Positions 19,740 through 27,983 of a DNA stretch of 64,000 nucleotides are shown here, in pieces (position 1 is the stretch's first letter; each line of letters starts with the position of its first letter). The notes under the pieces are model-generated. The model was not told the origin of the DNA and searched no databases. It saw nothing but the letters and a program-made list of their open reading frames with translations. The DNA is taken from assembly GCA_002484335.1 (NCBI GenBank), contig DLJQ01000004.1, positions 62,001 through 126,000 of the forward strand, in the 5' to 3' direction. The position numbers were made by a program, and so were the translations under genes. The DNA comes from Flavobacteriales bacterium UBA7612 (lineage in GTDB: Bacteria > Bacteroidota > Bacteroidia > Flavobacteriales > Weeksellaceae).

Positions 19740-20576
19740 TTATTTTAATTCATTCGTTTTTACAGCGTCCATATCTCCGTAATCCATGTTTTCTCCTGCC
19801 ATTCCCCATATAAACGTATAGTTAGATGTACCTACACCTGAGTGAATAGACCATTCTGGTGATAAAACAGCTTGATGATTTTGCATGAATATATGTCTAG
19901 TTTCATTAGGTTGCCCCATGTAATGGCTTATTGTTTGACCTTCTTCTAAATCAAAATAAAAATAAGCTTCCATGCGGCGTTCATGTGTATGTGCTGGCAT
20001 TGTATTCCATACACTACCTTCGTGTAGCTCTGTCATCCCCATTTGTAATTGACAAGTTTCAAGAACACTATTTACTAATAGTTTGTTGATTGTTCTTTTG
20101 TTTGCATATTTAGTTTCACCTAATTCTACTATCTCAGCTTCTTTTTTAGTTACTTTCTTCGTAGGAAATGTTACATGTGCAGGAGCAGAATTGATATAAA
20201 AATAAGGTTGCTCATTTTCGCTTTTATCAAAAATTATTTCTTTATTTCCTTTACCAATGTATAGAGCTTCTTTATTGTTTAGTTCATATATTATTCCATC
20301 TACAGTTACTTTTCCTTTTCCTCCAACATTTATAATTCCTAATTCTCTTCGCTCTAAAAAGTAATTTGCTTTTAAATCTTCTGTAGGCTCTAATTTTAAC
20401 GGTTTTGTTGTTGGGTAAATACCTCCTACAATTAAACGGTCATACATAGAGTAAACTAATTTGATTGTATTTTCTAAAAATAATTCTGGAATTAAAAAGT
20501 GATCTCTTAATTCTTCTGTTGTATATTTTTTTACATCATTTGGGTGATGAGCATACCTTAATTCTGAATTAGTCAT
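19740..20576 (-). CDS. kduI: 5-dehydro-4-deoxy-D-glucuronate isomerase (DKI isomerase)
   Basis: 278 residues, the same length as the E. coli enzyme. It has a cupin fold with zinc ligands at the expected positions: His196 and His198 in AHTHERRMEAYFYF, Glu203, and His245 in WSIHSG. It isomerises 5-keto-4-deoxyuronate, formed spontaneously from unsaturated galacturonate, to 2,5-diketo-3-deoxygluconate. It is the first gene of the eight-gene uronate operon, and the only perfect copy of the LacI-type palindrome lies 21 bp upstream of its ATG. Confidence 0.96.
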   Translation of the reverse strand: MTNSELRYAHHPNDVKKYTTEELRDHFLIPELFLENTIKLVYSMYDRLIVGGIYPTTKPLKLEPTEDLKANYFLERRELGIINVGGKGKVTVDGIIYELNNKEALYIGKGNKEIIFDKSENEQPYFYINSAPAHVTFPTKKVTKKEAEIVELGETKYANKRTINKLLVNSVLETCQLQMGMTELHEGSVWNTMPAHTHERRMEAYFYFDLEEGQTISHYMGQPNETRHIFMQNHQAVLSPEWSIHSGVGTSNYTFIWGMAGENMDYGDMDAVKTNELK

Positions 20577-20596
20577 GATATAATAAATTTATTATT

Positions 20597-20612
20597 ATGT
20601 AATCGATTACAT
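20597..20612. promoter_or_regulatory. Perfect LacI-family operator upstream of kduI
   Basis: ATGTAATCGATTACAT is a perfect 16-bp palindrome with a central CG. It shares its core with the copies at 9808-9823 and 10051-10066. It lies 21 bp before the kduI start, where it would overlap the transcription start region of the uronate operon. Confidence 0.7.
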
Positions 20613-20793
20613 TTATAGTTTAAAAAATACCTCTTTACTGAGGTTTGGTAAAAATATAAAATAATTTTTAATAATGTACATTAAACACCATAAAAATTAA
20701 AAATTATTAAAAAGCTGAGTTTTGAAAGTGTTTTACTATAAAAAAAATCTAATATTTATCATAAAACGTAGTTAATAGTTATAAAATAATTTA

Positions 20794-20801
20794 TACTTTT
20801 G
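20794..20801 (+). promoter_or_regulatory. TAnnTTTG -7 box for the His-rich small protein gene
   Basis: TACTTTTG matches the Bacteroidota -7 consensus and ends 10 bp before the ATG at 20812, so the transcript would be nearly leaderless. I see no good -33 TTG. Confidence 0.4.
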
Positions 20802-20811
20802 TGACGAATAG

Positions 20812-21138
20812 ATGAAAAGTTTACAAAAATATATGATTATAGTATTGGCGGTGTTTTTTACACTGTTCCAATCTGTACATATATTTGAACATAGTTTAGA
20901 GATTGCTCATAATAAACATAAAACTGCACACAATCATCATCACAAATCTAATACAAAACAAGATTGTCAGATTTGTCAATTTCATTTAACTTCTACAGTA
21001 AAAGAAAAACAATCGATAGAAAATATAATTATTAAGATTGTTGAAGAAAAAAATAAAGTAGAATACATTTCACAGTTGCATGAGTATATAACTTTTAGTA
21101 CTCTTAGACAGCGGCCACCACCAACATTCATTTCTTAA
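20812..21138 (+). CDS. Small exported His-rich protein upstream of a TonB receptor
   Basis: 108 residues. An N-terminal signal anchor (~7-24) is followed by a His cluster (HSLEIAHNKHKTAHNHHHK, ~27-45), a CQIC motif (~52-55) and the C-terminal end RQRPPPTFIS. I do not recognise a named family, but the layout (signal, His/Cys region, terminal Arg-Pro-Pro) recalls DUF2946-like proteins found beside metal-uptake genes, and the protein at 46307-46654 has the same plan. It is encoded 118 bp before a TonB receptor, so a role in sensing or binding a transition metal is a reasonable inference. It is divergent from the kduI operon. Confidence 0.7.
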   Translation: MKSLQKYMIIVLAVFFTLFQSVHIFEHSLEIAHNKHKTAHNHHHKSNTKQDCQICQFHLTSTVKEKQSIENIIIKIVEEKNKVEYISQLHEYITFSTLRQRPPPTFIS

Positions 21139-21150
21139 TTTAATATTGTT

Positions 21151-21180
21151 AAATAATTAGTCTTTTAGACTTTATTATTT
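21151..21180 (+). other. Hairpin between the small protein and TonB receptor genes
   Basis: AAATAATTAGTC and GACTTTATTATTT form an imperfect stem of about 11 bp around a short T-rich loop. It could be a weak terminator or attenuator, or simply an operator-like inverted repeat. It is not followed by a long T tract. Confidence 0.35.
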
Positions 21181-21256
21181 ATTTACTTATTCAGATTATG
21201 TAAGGATAACTATGTTGTTTCTTATCATAATGTTATAATCAAATTTTAAGAAGGAA

Positions 21257-23659
21257 ATGAAAAAAAGTTTATCTGTCCTTTTAATTTTGGGTTCTGCATA
21301 TAGTTTTGCACAAACCAAAATTTCGGGAAAGGTTGATAATGAGAATAATCTTCCTATAAAAGATGTTATGGTTACTTTAGGTGATAACATCGCAACAGTA
21401 AAAACAAATAAAAAAGGAGAGTTTCAATTTAATAGTATACAAAAAGGAAATTATAAGTTAGTATTATCTTACAAGGATTATTCTCCTTTAGACACTATTA
21501 TATCAGTAGATAACAATCCTATTGTTTTGGATTTTAAAATGAAACAAAATGTTACTTATTTGAAAGGAGTAACTTTGGTTCAACACAAAAATGATAATTT
21601 AAAAAATACAACATCTCATACTTTATCTACTAAGGTGTTGGAAAAATATAGTTCAAAAAGCTTAGGTGATGCACTACAAGAAGTAGAAGGCGTTTCTGCT
21701 CTTAGAACAGGATCTAATATTGTAAAACCAGTTATTAATGGTTTACACAGTTCTAGAGTTGCCGTCTATGCTGATAATGTAAGAGTAGAAGACCAAGAGT
21801 GGGGAAGTGAGCATGCACCATCTGTCGATATAAATAATTATAATAAAGTTACAGTTATAACTGGTGCAAATGCTTTAAAGTACAATGGAAATGCTATTGG
21901 AGGTATGGTTCTTTTACAACCAGAAATTCCAGTAAAAAAAGATTCATTGTATGGTAAAACACTGTTTACCTATAACACAAATGGTCGTGGAGGTTCGATA
22001 AGTACAAATCTTACAAAAACGTATAAAAGTGGATTGTATTTTGGTACAACACTTACAGGGAAATATTTAGGTGATAGTGAAGCTCCGAAATATGTATTGT
22101 CTAATACGGGGATTAGAAACCAAGATGTTAATTTACGAGTAGGTTATGACCGAGTAAAATATGGAGTAGATGCTTCTTATTCTTTTTATAATTCGATTAT
22201 TGGTATTTTAACAGCGTCACATATAGGTAATATAACAGATTTGGTTTCGGCAATTAATAATCATAAACCAAATTATGTTGGAGATTTTACATATTCTATT
22301 GATAATCCTAAACAAGAAATACAACATCATATAGCAAAAATTAATGCATATTATAAATTTGATAATTTAGGAAAATTAGACTTTCAATATGCATTTCAAC
22401 ATAATTCTAGAAAAGAGTATGATTTACGTAGAGGGCAGTATAAAAATATTCCAGCTCTTGACCTTGTATTAAATACACAAACAGCTAATCTAGATTTTGA
22501 AAGTAAAAAATGGAATGGAGTATCTTTTCAAACAGGACTTAGTGGATTATATCAAACAAATAAAGCTAATCCGTCTACTAATGTAATGCCTCTTATCCCT
22601 GATTATAATAGATATGATTTTAGTGCTTATGGTATTTTTGATTACAAACCATTATCAAAATTAGATTTTAATGCTGCTGTTCGTTACGATTATAGTTATG
22701 TAGAAGCATTTAAATATTATCTTAAAACAAGATGGGAAAGTTTAGGATATGATAAGACTTTTCCTCAATTCTACAAATCAACAGTAGGTAGTCAAATATT
22801 AGCTTATCCAAAGTTTAATTATTCAAATATTTCAAGTTCAATAGGAGCAACTTATCATATTAATCATTACAATAGTCTTATTTTCAATGCAGGGTATTTG
22901 ATGAGAAATCCAAATCCATCGGAACTTTTTAGCGACGGATTACATCATTCTACAGGAATTATAGAAATTGGTAATTTGGGTCTGAAACAAGAGAAAGCAT
23001 TAAAAGCTTCATTAAGTTTTAAACACGAAGAAGAAAATTTCCAATGGGATGTAACACCTTATGTAAATAAAATCAATGATTTTATGCAGTTAGTTCCTTC
23101 TACGATAGAATATACAATACGTGGAGCTTTCCCAGTTTGGAAATATGTACAGAACAATGCATTAATTTTTGGTATTGATGCAAATGCTCAATGGAATTAT
23201 AATCAAAATTTTAGTCAACGAACTGCAATTTCGTACATACATGGACGAAATACTACAGATAAAGAAGCACTAATAGATATGCCTCCTTTAAATTGGGTAA
23301 ATTCAATTACATACACAAATCCAAGATGGAATGATTTTAATGTTACTTTAAGAAACCAAACATTTTTTACGCAGCATAACTATCCTAATTATAATTTTCA
23401 TTCAACAATTATTCAAGACGGAGAGTCAAAAGATGTTTTAGTCGATATTAGTACACCACCAAAGGGGTATAGTTTATTTGATATTTCTGCAGGAATGGAT
23501 TTTTCTAAAATGTTACATTGGGAAAAAACAGGATTTAATGTATCGTTTTCTGTAGATAATTTATTCAATACAACTTATCGTAATTATCTAAATAAACAAC
23601 GTTTTTATGCAGATGAACTAGGGCGAAATTTTATGATACAATTACGCTTTAATTACTAA
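21257..23659 (+). CDS. TonB-dependent receptor, probably for a metal or metal complex
   Basis: 800 residues with a signal peptide (~1-18, ending SFAQ), a carboxypeptidase-regulatory-like domain (~20-92, ISGKVDNENNLPIKDVMVTL), a plug (~110-220, EVEGVSALRTGSNIVKPVING and NALKYNGNAIGGMVLLQP) and a barrel ending in FMIQLRFNY. It is shorter than SusC and has no SusD partner, so a glycan substrate is unlikely. The His-rich small protein upstream and the acidic/His-containing lipoprotein downstream suggest zinc, copper or a complex of one of them. The segment VEDQEWGSEHAPSVD in the plug is Asp/Glu/His-rich and could touch the metal. An alignment to ZnuD-type receptors would be the deciding comparison. 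Confidence 0.85.
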   Translation: MKKSLSVLLILGSAYSFAQTKISGKVDNENNLPIKDVMVTLGDNIATVKTNKKGEFQFNSIQKGNYKLVLSYKDYSPLDTIISVDNNPIVLDFKMKQNVTYLKGVTLVQHKNDNLKNTTSHTLSTKVLEKYSSKSLGDALQEVEGVSALRTGSNIVKPVINGLHSSRVAVYADNVRVEDQEWGSEHAPSVDINNYNKVTVITGANALKYNGNAIGGMVLLQPEIPVKKDSLYGKTLFTYNTNGRGGSISTNLTKTYKSGLYFGTTLTGKYLGDSEAPKYVLSNTGIRNQDVNLRVGYDRVKYGVDASYSFYNSIIGILTASHIGNITDLVSAINNHKPNYVGDFTYSIDNPKQEIQHHIAKINAYYKFDNLGKLDFQYAFQHNSRKEYDLRRGQYKNIPALDLVLNTQTANLDFESKKWNGVSFQTGLSGLYQTNKANPSTNVMPLIPDYNRYDFSAYGIFDYKPLSKLDFNAAVRYDYSYVEAFKYYLKTRWESLGYDKTFPQFYKSTVGSQILAYPKFNYSNISSSIGATYHINHYNSLIFNAGYLMRNPNPSELFSDGLHHSTGIIEIGNLGLKQEKALKASLSFKHEEENFQWDVTPYVNKINDFMQLVPSTIEYTIRGAFPVWKYVQNNALIFGIDANAQWNYNQNFSQRTAISYIHGRNTTDKEALIDMPPLNWVNSITYTNPRWNDFNVTLRNQTFFTQHNYPNYNFHSTIIQDGESKDVLVDISTPPKGYSLFDISAGMDFSKMLHWEKTGFNVSFSVDNLFNTTYRNYLNKQRFYADELGRNFMIQLRFNY

Positions 23660-23763
23660 TTAATATATCATTATATAATATAGGCAGAGAGAGTTTTAGA
23701 AATAAAATTCCTCTTTGCCAGATAATCAATACTCAATATTTTAAACACAATAAATTTTAAAAA

Positions 23764-24330
23764 ATGAAACACAAATTCGGAAAATTAGTTTTAGCTTCAG
23801 CAATGTTAATCTCTTTACAAGCATGTAATAATGATGATGATACACCAGAAGTAATCAATGAAAATGAAATCATTTCTAGAGTTACATTAACATTAAATGG
23901 AACACAAGGAGATATTGTTACTCTTAATTCTGTTGATCCTGATGGTGATGGACCTTTAGCTCCAACAGTTACTGTTTCAGGAGATTTTAATGCTGGAGAA
24001 ACATATAACGGAACAATAGAATTTTGGAATGATATCGCTGATCCACATGAGGATAATACAGAAGAAATTAGAGAAGAAAAAGAGCATCATCAAATTTTCT
24101 TTCAACAAAAAGGTTTAGGTACAATCACATATAGTGATGTAGATGCAAACAACCTTCCAGTAGGACTATCATATAAATTTGTAGCATCTTCAACACCAGC
24201 AAAAGGAGATCTAACAGTTACATTAATTCATAAACCAAATAAAACAGGAGAAAATGTAAGTAATGGAGATATTACAAATGCAGCAGGAAGTACAGATGCA
24301 CAAGTAACATTCCCAATTGTAATAAAATAG
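23764..24330 (+). CDS. Lipoprotein downstream of the TonB receptor
   Basis: 188 residues with a clear lipobox (LISLQAC, Cys21) and an acidic N-terminus after it (NNDDDTPE). The mature part is rich in Thr/Val strands (VTLTLNGTQGDIVTL, LTVTLIHKP) with an Asp/Glu/His-rich stretch around 95-115 (WNDIADPHEDNTEEIREEKE, then HHQIFF) that could chelate metal. I recall similar proteins next to TonB receptors in Flavobacteria under the loose label 'type 1 periplasmic binding fold superfamily', but cannot confirm that fold here. It lies 104 bp after the receptor gene and is followed by a strong terminator, so it closes this small operon. Confidence 0.75.
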   Translation: MKHKFGKLVLASAMLISLQACNNDDDTPEVINENEIISRVTLTLNGTQGDIVTLNSVDPDGDGPLAPTVTVSGDFNAGETYNGTIEFWNDIADPHEDNTEEIREEKEHHQIFFQQKGLGTITYSDVDANNLPVGLSYKFVASSTPAKGDLTVTLIHKPNKTGENVSNGDITNAAGSTDAQVTFPIVIK

Positions 24331-24352
24331 TTTATCTCAAAAAAAATAATTT

Positions 24353-24390
24353 AAAAAGTAACATAAACCATATGTTTATGTTACTTTTTT
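24353..24390 (+). terminator. Rho-independent terminator after the TonB/lipoprotein operon
   Basis: AAAAAGTAACATAAAC and its exact complement form a 16-bp stem around CATAT and end in a run of six T. It works on paper in both directions. Confidence 0.85.
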
Positions 24391-24611
24391 ATTATATTAT
24401 TTTCTAAAAATAGAATTTCATAATTATCAATTACTGTTTTTTATAAAAGAATTTTCATTACAAATCACAGATGGAAATTCATATTAAAAATAACTTTTTT
24501 TATATTTTTATTCAATTAAAATATAAAAAAGAAAGATGTTAAATATTTTATATCCTTCTTTTTTCTTATATTTATTAAGCAATTATTAATCTCAGTCGGA
24601 TTAATTCTTTA

Positions 24612-24619
24612 TAAATTTG
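24612..24619 (+). promoter_or_regulatory. TAnnTTTG -7 box at the YpdA-like gene
   Basis: TAAATTTG ends 5 bp before the ATG at 24625. Transcription starting about 6-7 bp downstream of the box would begin at or next to the start codon. No clear -33 element is seen. Confidence 0.4.
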
Positions 24620-24624
24620 TTATC

Positions 24625-25605
24625 ATGAAAGATGAATATGATTTAATTATTGTAGGAGCTGGACCAATTGGTTTAGCATGTGCAATTGAAGCAAAAAAAA
24701 ATAAATTATCTTATTTAATTATAGAAAAAGGAGCTTTAACCAATAGCTTATATAACTATCCTTTATATATGACTTTTTTTTCTACAGCAGAAAGATTAGA
24801 AATAGGAGGTATTCCTTTTAACTGTATCGCTCCAAAACCTGGAAGACAAGAAGCTTTAGAATATTATAGGAATATTCAAAAATATTTTGATTTTAATATT
24901 CATTTATATGAAGAAGTATTAAATATATCAAAAAATGAAGTGTCTCAATTTCGAGTCCAAACAAATAAATTCAAGTATAAATCTAAAAATGTAATTATTG
25001 CTACAGGTTTTTATGATATTCCAAATATGTTGAATATTCAAGGAGAAGATCTACCTAAAGTACATCATTACTATAAAGAAGCTCATCCATATTCTTTTCA
25101 AGATGTAGTAGTCGTTGGTGCAAATAATTCAGCTATTGATGCTGCTTTAGAATGTTATAGAAAAGGAGCTAATGTTACTATGGTTATACGAGGAGAAGGG
25201 TTTACTGATAATTTAAAATATTGGGTTCGTCCAGATATAGAAAATAGAATAGCAGAAGGTAGTGTCAAGGCTTATTTTAACTCAAACCTAAAATACATTG
25301 ATGAAAATTCTGTGACTATTCAAACGCCAAAAGAAGATATTACGTTAAAAAATGATACAGTTTTAGCTATGACTGGTTATCAACCTAATTTTTCATTTCT
25401 TACAAATGCAGGTATTACATTAAGTAAAGATGAATTAAAAACACCAACGTATAATCCTGAAAATATGGAAACCAATGTATCAGGTTTATATTTGGCAGGT
25501 GTTGTTTGTGGAGGAATGAGAACTAATATTTGGTTTATAGAAAATTCTCGTGCTCATGCAAAGCAAATTATGCAACATATTATATCTAAGAAAGAGTTGA
25601 GTTAA
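24625..25605 (+). CDS. ypdA: YpdA-family FAD/NAD(P)-dependent oxidoreductase (putative bacillithiol disulfide reductase)
   Basis: 326 residues. N-terminal FAD-binding Rossmann motif GAGPIGLACAIEA (~11-23), YpdA-type SLYNYPLYMTFFSTAERLEIG and the second dinucleotide motif VVVGANNSAIDAALECYRKG (~172-191). The C-terminal segment TNVSGLYLAGVVCGGMRTNIWFIENSR is highly characteristic of YpdA, which reduces oxidised bacillithiol in Firmicutes and is also found in some Bacteroidota. This is a family-level assignment; no BshA/B/C genes are in the window to confirm bacillithiol synthesis. It is followed 5 bp later by a methyltransferase gene. Confidence 0.85.
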   Translation: MKDEYDLIIVGAGPIGLACAIEAKKNKLSYLIIEKGALTNSLYNYPLYMTFFSTAERLEIGGIPFNCIAPKPGRQEALEYYRNIQKYFDFNIHLYEEVLNISKNEVSQFRVQTNKFKYKSKNVIIATGFYDIPNMLNIQGEDLPKVHHYYKEAHPYSFQDVVVVGANNSAIDAALECYRKGANVTMVIRGEGFTDNLKYWVRPDIENRIAEGSVKAYFNSNLKYIDENSVTIQTPKEDITLKNDTVLAMTGYQPNFSFLTNAGITLSKDELKTPTYNPENMETNVSGLYLAGVVCGGMRTNIWFIENSRAHAKQIMQHIISKKELS

Positions 25606-25610
25606 TTTTT

Positions 25611-26315
25611 ATGAAAGATTTATTTGGGCAAGCAATATTAGATTATCAAACCAATAATTTACCTGAAGATTTATACACGGAAACATCAATTTCAGAATTA
25701 GATGTCATGCCTATTGATTATCTTTTTAGAGCTTATAAAGAAATGCCTTCTTTAGAAAAAAAAGCATTAGATTTAGTAAAAGGTAAAACATTAGATGTAG
25801 GATGTGGTGCAGGTTCTCATGCACTTTATTTACAAGAAAAAAATATTGATGTATTAGCAATTGATATTTCTCCAAAAGCTGTTAAAGCTTGTCAATTGAG
25901 AGGTATTAAAGATGTAAAAGTTATAAATTTTCTTGATTTAGATGAGTTCGTGAAATATGACACTATTCTATTTTTAATGAATGGTACAGGCATTTTTCAA
26001 AACTTGCTGTTAATAAACGTTTATTTGGATAAAATTAAAAAATTATTGAATGATAATGGACAAGTCTTAATTGATGGAACAGATATCATTTATATGTTTG
26101 ATGAAGATGAAGATGGAGGTAAATGGATTCCAAGTAATGGTAATTATTATGGAGAGTTAGATTTTACAGTTCATTATAAAGGTGAAATTGATGAAACAAT
26201 TAATTGGCTATATTTAGATTTTGATACACTTAAAAATGCTTGCGAATATCATCAGCTAAATTGTATTAAAGTCAAAACGGAAGAAGATTCCTATTTAGCA
26301 AAAATTACTTTGTAG
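25611..26315 (+). CDS. Class I SAM-dependent methyltransferase
   Basis: 234 residues. The AdoMet motif I is LDVGCGAGSHALYLQEK (~79-95), with the acidic end of beta-2 in VLAIDISPKAVKAC and motif IV-like YDTILFLMNGTGIF. The substrate is unknown. The acidic DEDEDGGKWIPSN and the C-terminal beta strands replace a typical small-molecule lid. It is co-transcribed with the YpdA-like gene (5-bp gap) and followed by a strong hairpin terminator. Confidence 0.85.
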   Translation: MKDLFGQAILDYQTNNLPEDLYTETSISELDVMPIDYLFRAYKEMPSLEKKALDLVKGKTLDVGCGAGSHALYLQEKNIDVLAIDISPKAVKACQLRGIKDVKVINFLDLDEFVKYDTILFLMNGTGIFQNLLLINVYLDKIKKLLNDNGQVLIDGTDIIYMFDEDEDGGKWIPSNGNYYGELDFTVHYKGEIDETINWLYLDFDTLKNACEYHQLNCIKVKTEEDSYLAKITL

Positions 26316-26401
26316 TATTTTTTCATGATAATAATATGTCTTTAGAATAAAATTTTCTGAAGTTTATTTCATAATTAAAGATAAAAATATATAAAGAGAT
26401 T

Positions 26402-26441
26402 AAAAATTCTATTTTTTTTCAAAAAAAATAGAATTTTTTTT
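26402..26441 (+). terminator. Terminator after the methyltransferase gene
   Basis: AAAAATTCTATTTTTTTT and its complement form an almost continuous 18-bp inverted repeat followed by T residues. The loop is minimal, and the top of the stem must melt to form it. Confidence 0.75.
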
Positions 26442-26505
26442 AATTCATTTTCAGATTATTAATTAAAAAACCTACTGTTTTAGCTAAAAACATAGAAAAA
26501 TAGTT

Positions 26506-26535
26506 TTGGAGAATTAAAAAACCTTTCTATATTTG
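26506..26535 (+). promoter_or_regulatory. Consensus Bacteroidota promoter for the tRNA-Gln pair
   Basis: TTG at 26506-26508 (within TTTTGG) and TATATTTG at 26528-26535 are separated by 19 bp, an excellent match to the -33/-7 consensus. It is the best promoter in the window and points at the tRNA genes 17 bp downstream. Confidence 0.75.
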
Positions 26536-26552
26536 CACAGCAATTAAGACAG

Positions 26553-26623
26553 AGACCCATGGTGTAACGGTAGCACATCGGTTTTTGGTGCCGCTAGTTG
26601 GGGTTCGAATCCCTGTGGGTCTA
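26553..26623 (+). tRNA. tRNA-Gln (anticodon TTG), copy 1
   Basis: A cloverleaf folds by eye: acceptor AGACCCA/TGGGTCT, D arm GTGT/GCAC, anticodon loop TTTTGGT giving TTG (Gln), T arm with TTCGAAT, and discriminator A. CCA is not encoded. The outermost anticodon-stem pair is T-C, so that stem has four pairs including a G-T. Confidence 0.93.
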
Positions 26624-26692
26624 CAAAGTCTTATGCTTATAAAGTATATATCTGAAATATGGTATAATTGCAAATTGAAATATAATTTTTAC

Positions 26693-26763
26693 AGACCCAT
26701 GGTGTAACGGTAGCACATCGGTTTTTGGTGCCGCTAGTTGGGGTTCGAATCCCTGTGGGTCTA
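26693..26763 (+). tRNA. tRNA-Gln (anticodon TTG), copy 2
   Basis: Identical over 71 nt to the copy at 26553-26623 and separated from it by a 69-nt spacer. It has the same CTACAAAG downstream context. It is probably co-transcribed from the promoter at 26506-26535 and ended by the hairpin at 26765. Confidence 0.93.
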
Positions 26764-26764
26764 C

Positions 26765-26802
26765 AAAGCAGAAATGTAATTCTATTACTTTCTGCTTTTT
26801 TT
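26765..26802 (+). terminator. Terminator of the tRNA-Gln operon
   Basis: AAAGCAGAAA..GTAAT pairs with ATTAC..TTTCTGCTTT, followed by a T tract directly after the second tRNA. Confidence 0.85.
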
Positions 26803-26872
26803 ATTCTAATAATTTTCCATTCTATTTAAATCATTTATAAGTTTTTTAAATTCATTTAATCAAATGAATTTA

Positions 26873-26880
26873 TATATTTG
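26873..26880 (+). promoter_or_regulatory. -7 box for the luciferase-like gene
   Basis: TATATTTG lies 52 bp upstream of the start at 26933. A matching -33 TTG is not visible, so this is tentative. Confidence 0.35.
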
Positions 26881-26932
26881 TATTTATAAATATGTTTTTT
26901 GTTTGTATATTGTTATATAAATTTTAATATTA

Positions 26933-27931
26933 ATGAGAGATTTAAATAAAATAAAATATTCTGTTTTAGATTTAGCTTATGTAAGGGAAGGTGATTCAAT
27001 TCATCAAACTTTTAAAAATACATTAACTAATGCTCAAACAGCTGAAAACTTAGGATATACACGTTATTGGCTTTCCGAACACCATAATATGCAAAATGTA
27101 GCTAGTGCAGCAACTTCTATATTAATTGGTTATGTCGCAGGAGGAACAAAAAAAATTAGAGTTGGTTCTGGTGGAATAATGTTACCAAATCATACAACAT
27201 TATCTGTTGCAGAACAATTTGGTACATTAGAATCTCTTTATCCAAATAGAATTGATTTGGGTTTAGGAAGAGCTCCAGGGACAGATCAATTAACAGCTTC
27301 TGTACTTCGTAGAGGAAATAATTTTATGAATTATAATTTTGAAGATGAAATACATGGTTTGTTAAATTATTTTAATCCAGATAATAATATAAATAAAGTT
27401 CGCGCAATTCCAGGAGAAGGAGCAAATGTTCCATTATATATACTCGGTTCTAGTACAGATTCTGCTTTTTTAGCTGCTAAATTAGGAATGCCTTATGCTT
27501 TTGCAGGACATTTTGCTCCTCAACAGTTTTATAATGCTGTAAAAATTTATAGAAGTCATTTCAAAGCATCAGAATATTTAGATAAACCATATATTATTGC
27601 TTGTGTAAATGTCATTGCTGCAGATACTGATGAAGAAGCTCATTATTTATCAATGTCAATGTATCAAGGTTTTTTAAATATAATTACAGATAGAAGACAA
27701 CCTATAGTTTCTCCTGATAAAACAAATTTAGATTTGGCATCACCTGAGCAGAAATATGTACTGGAAAGTATGACTGGATTATCATTTATTGGAAATAATA
27801 AGTCATTAAAGGATAGTTTTCAAAAATTTTTGACAGATGCAGAGATTGATGAAATTATGGTATCTTCTAATATTTATGATAAAGATGCAAAAACTAATTC
27901 ATATAAAATTATAAGTGAAGTATTTAATTAA
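26933..27931 (+). CDS. LLM-class (luciferase-like) flavin-dependent oxidoreductase
   Basis: 332 residues. Bacterial-luciferase-like TIM barrel with RYWLSEHHNMQNVASAA (~44-60), RVGSGGIMLPNHTTLSVAEQFGTL (~79-102) and DLGLGRAPGTD (~112-122), which are typical of the MsnO8/YhbW-type group. It is expected to bind FMN supplied by a reductase; the substrate is unknown. It stands alone between the tRNA pair and a bidirectional terminator. Confidence 0.9.
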   Translation: MRDLNKIKYSVLDLAYVREGDSIHQTFKNTLTNAQTAENLGYTRYWLSEHHNMQNVASAATSILIGYVAGGTKKIRVGSGGIMLPNHTTLSVAEQFGTLESLYPNRIDLGLGRAPGTDQLTASVLRRGNNFMNYNFEDEIHGLLNYFNPDNNINKVRAIPGEGANVPLYILGSSTDSAFLAAKLGMPYAFAGHFAPQQFYNAVKIYRSHFKASEYLDKPYIIACVNVIAADTDEEAHYLSMSMYQGFLNIITDRRQPIVSPDKTNLDLASPEQKYVLESMTGLSFIGNNKSLKDSFQKFLTDAEIDEIMVSSNIYDKDAKTNSYKIISEVFN

Positions 27932-27954
27932 TATAGTAATATCAATATTTAGCT

Positions 27955-27983
27955 AAAAAAGACGGATTGTATCCGTCTTTTTT
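27955..27983. terminator. Bidirectional terminator
   Basis: AAAAAAGACGGAT-TGT-ATCCGTCTTTTTT is a perfect stem with A and T flanks on opposite sides. It serves both the plus-strand LLM gene and the minus-strand lipoprotein operon that converge here. Confidence 0.88.

Noticed and set aside
24527..24567. Second terminator downstream of the lipoprotein gene
   Set aside because: The AAGAAAGAT/ATCCTTCTT arms contain mismatches and the region is low-complexity A/T. The stem at 24353-24390 is sufficient.
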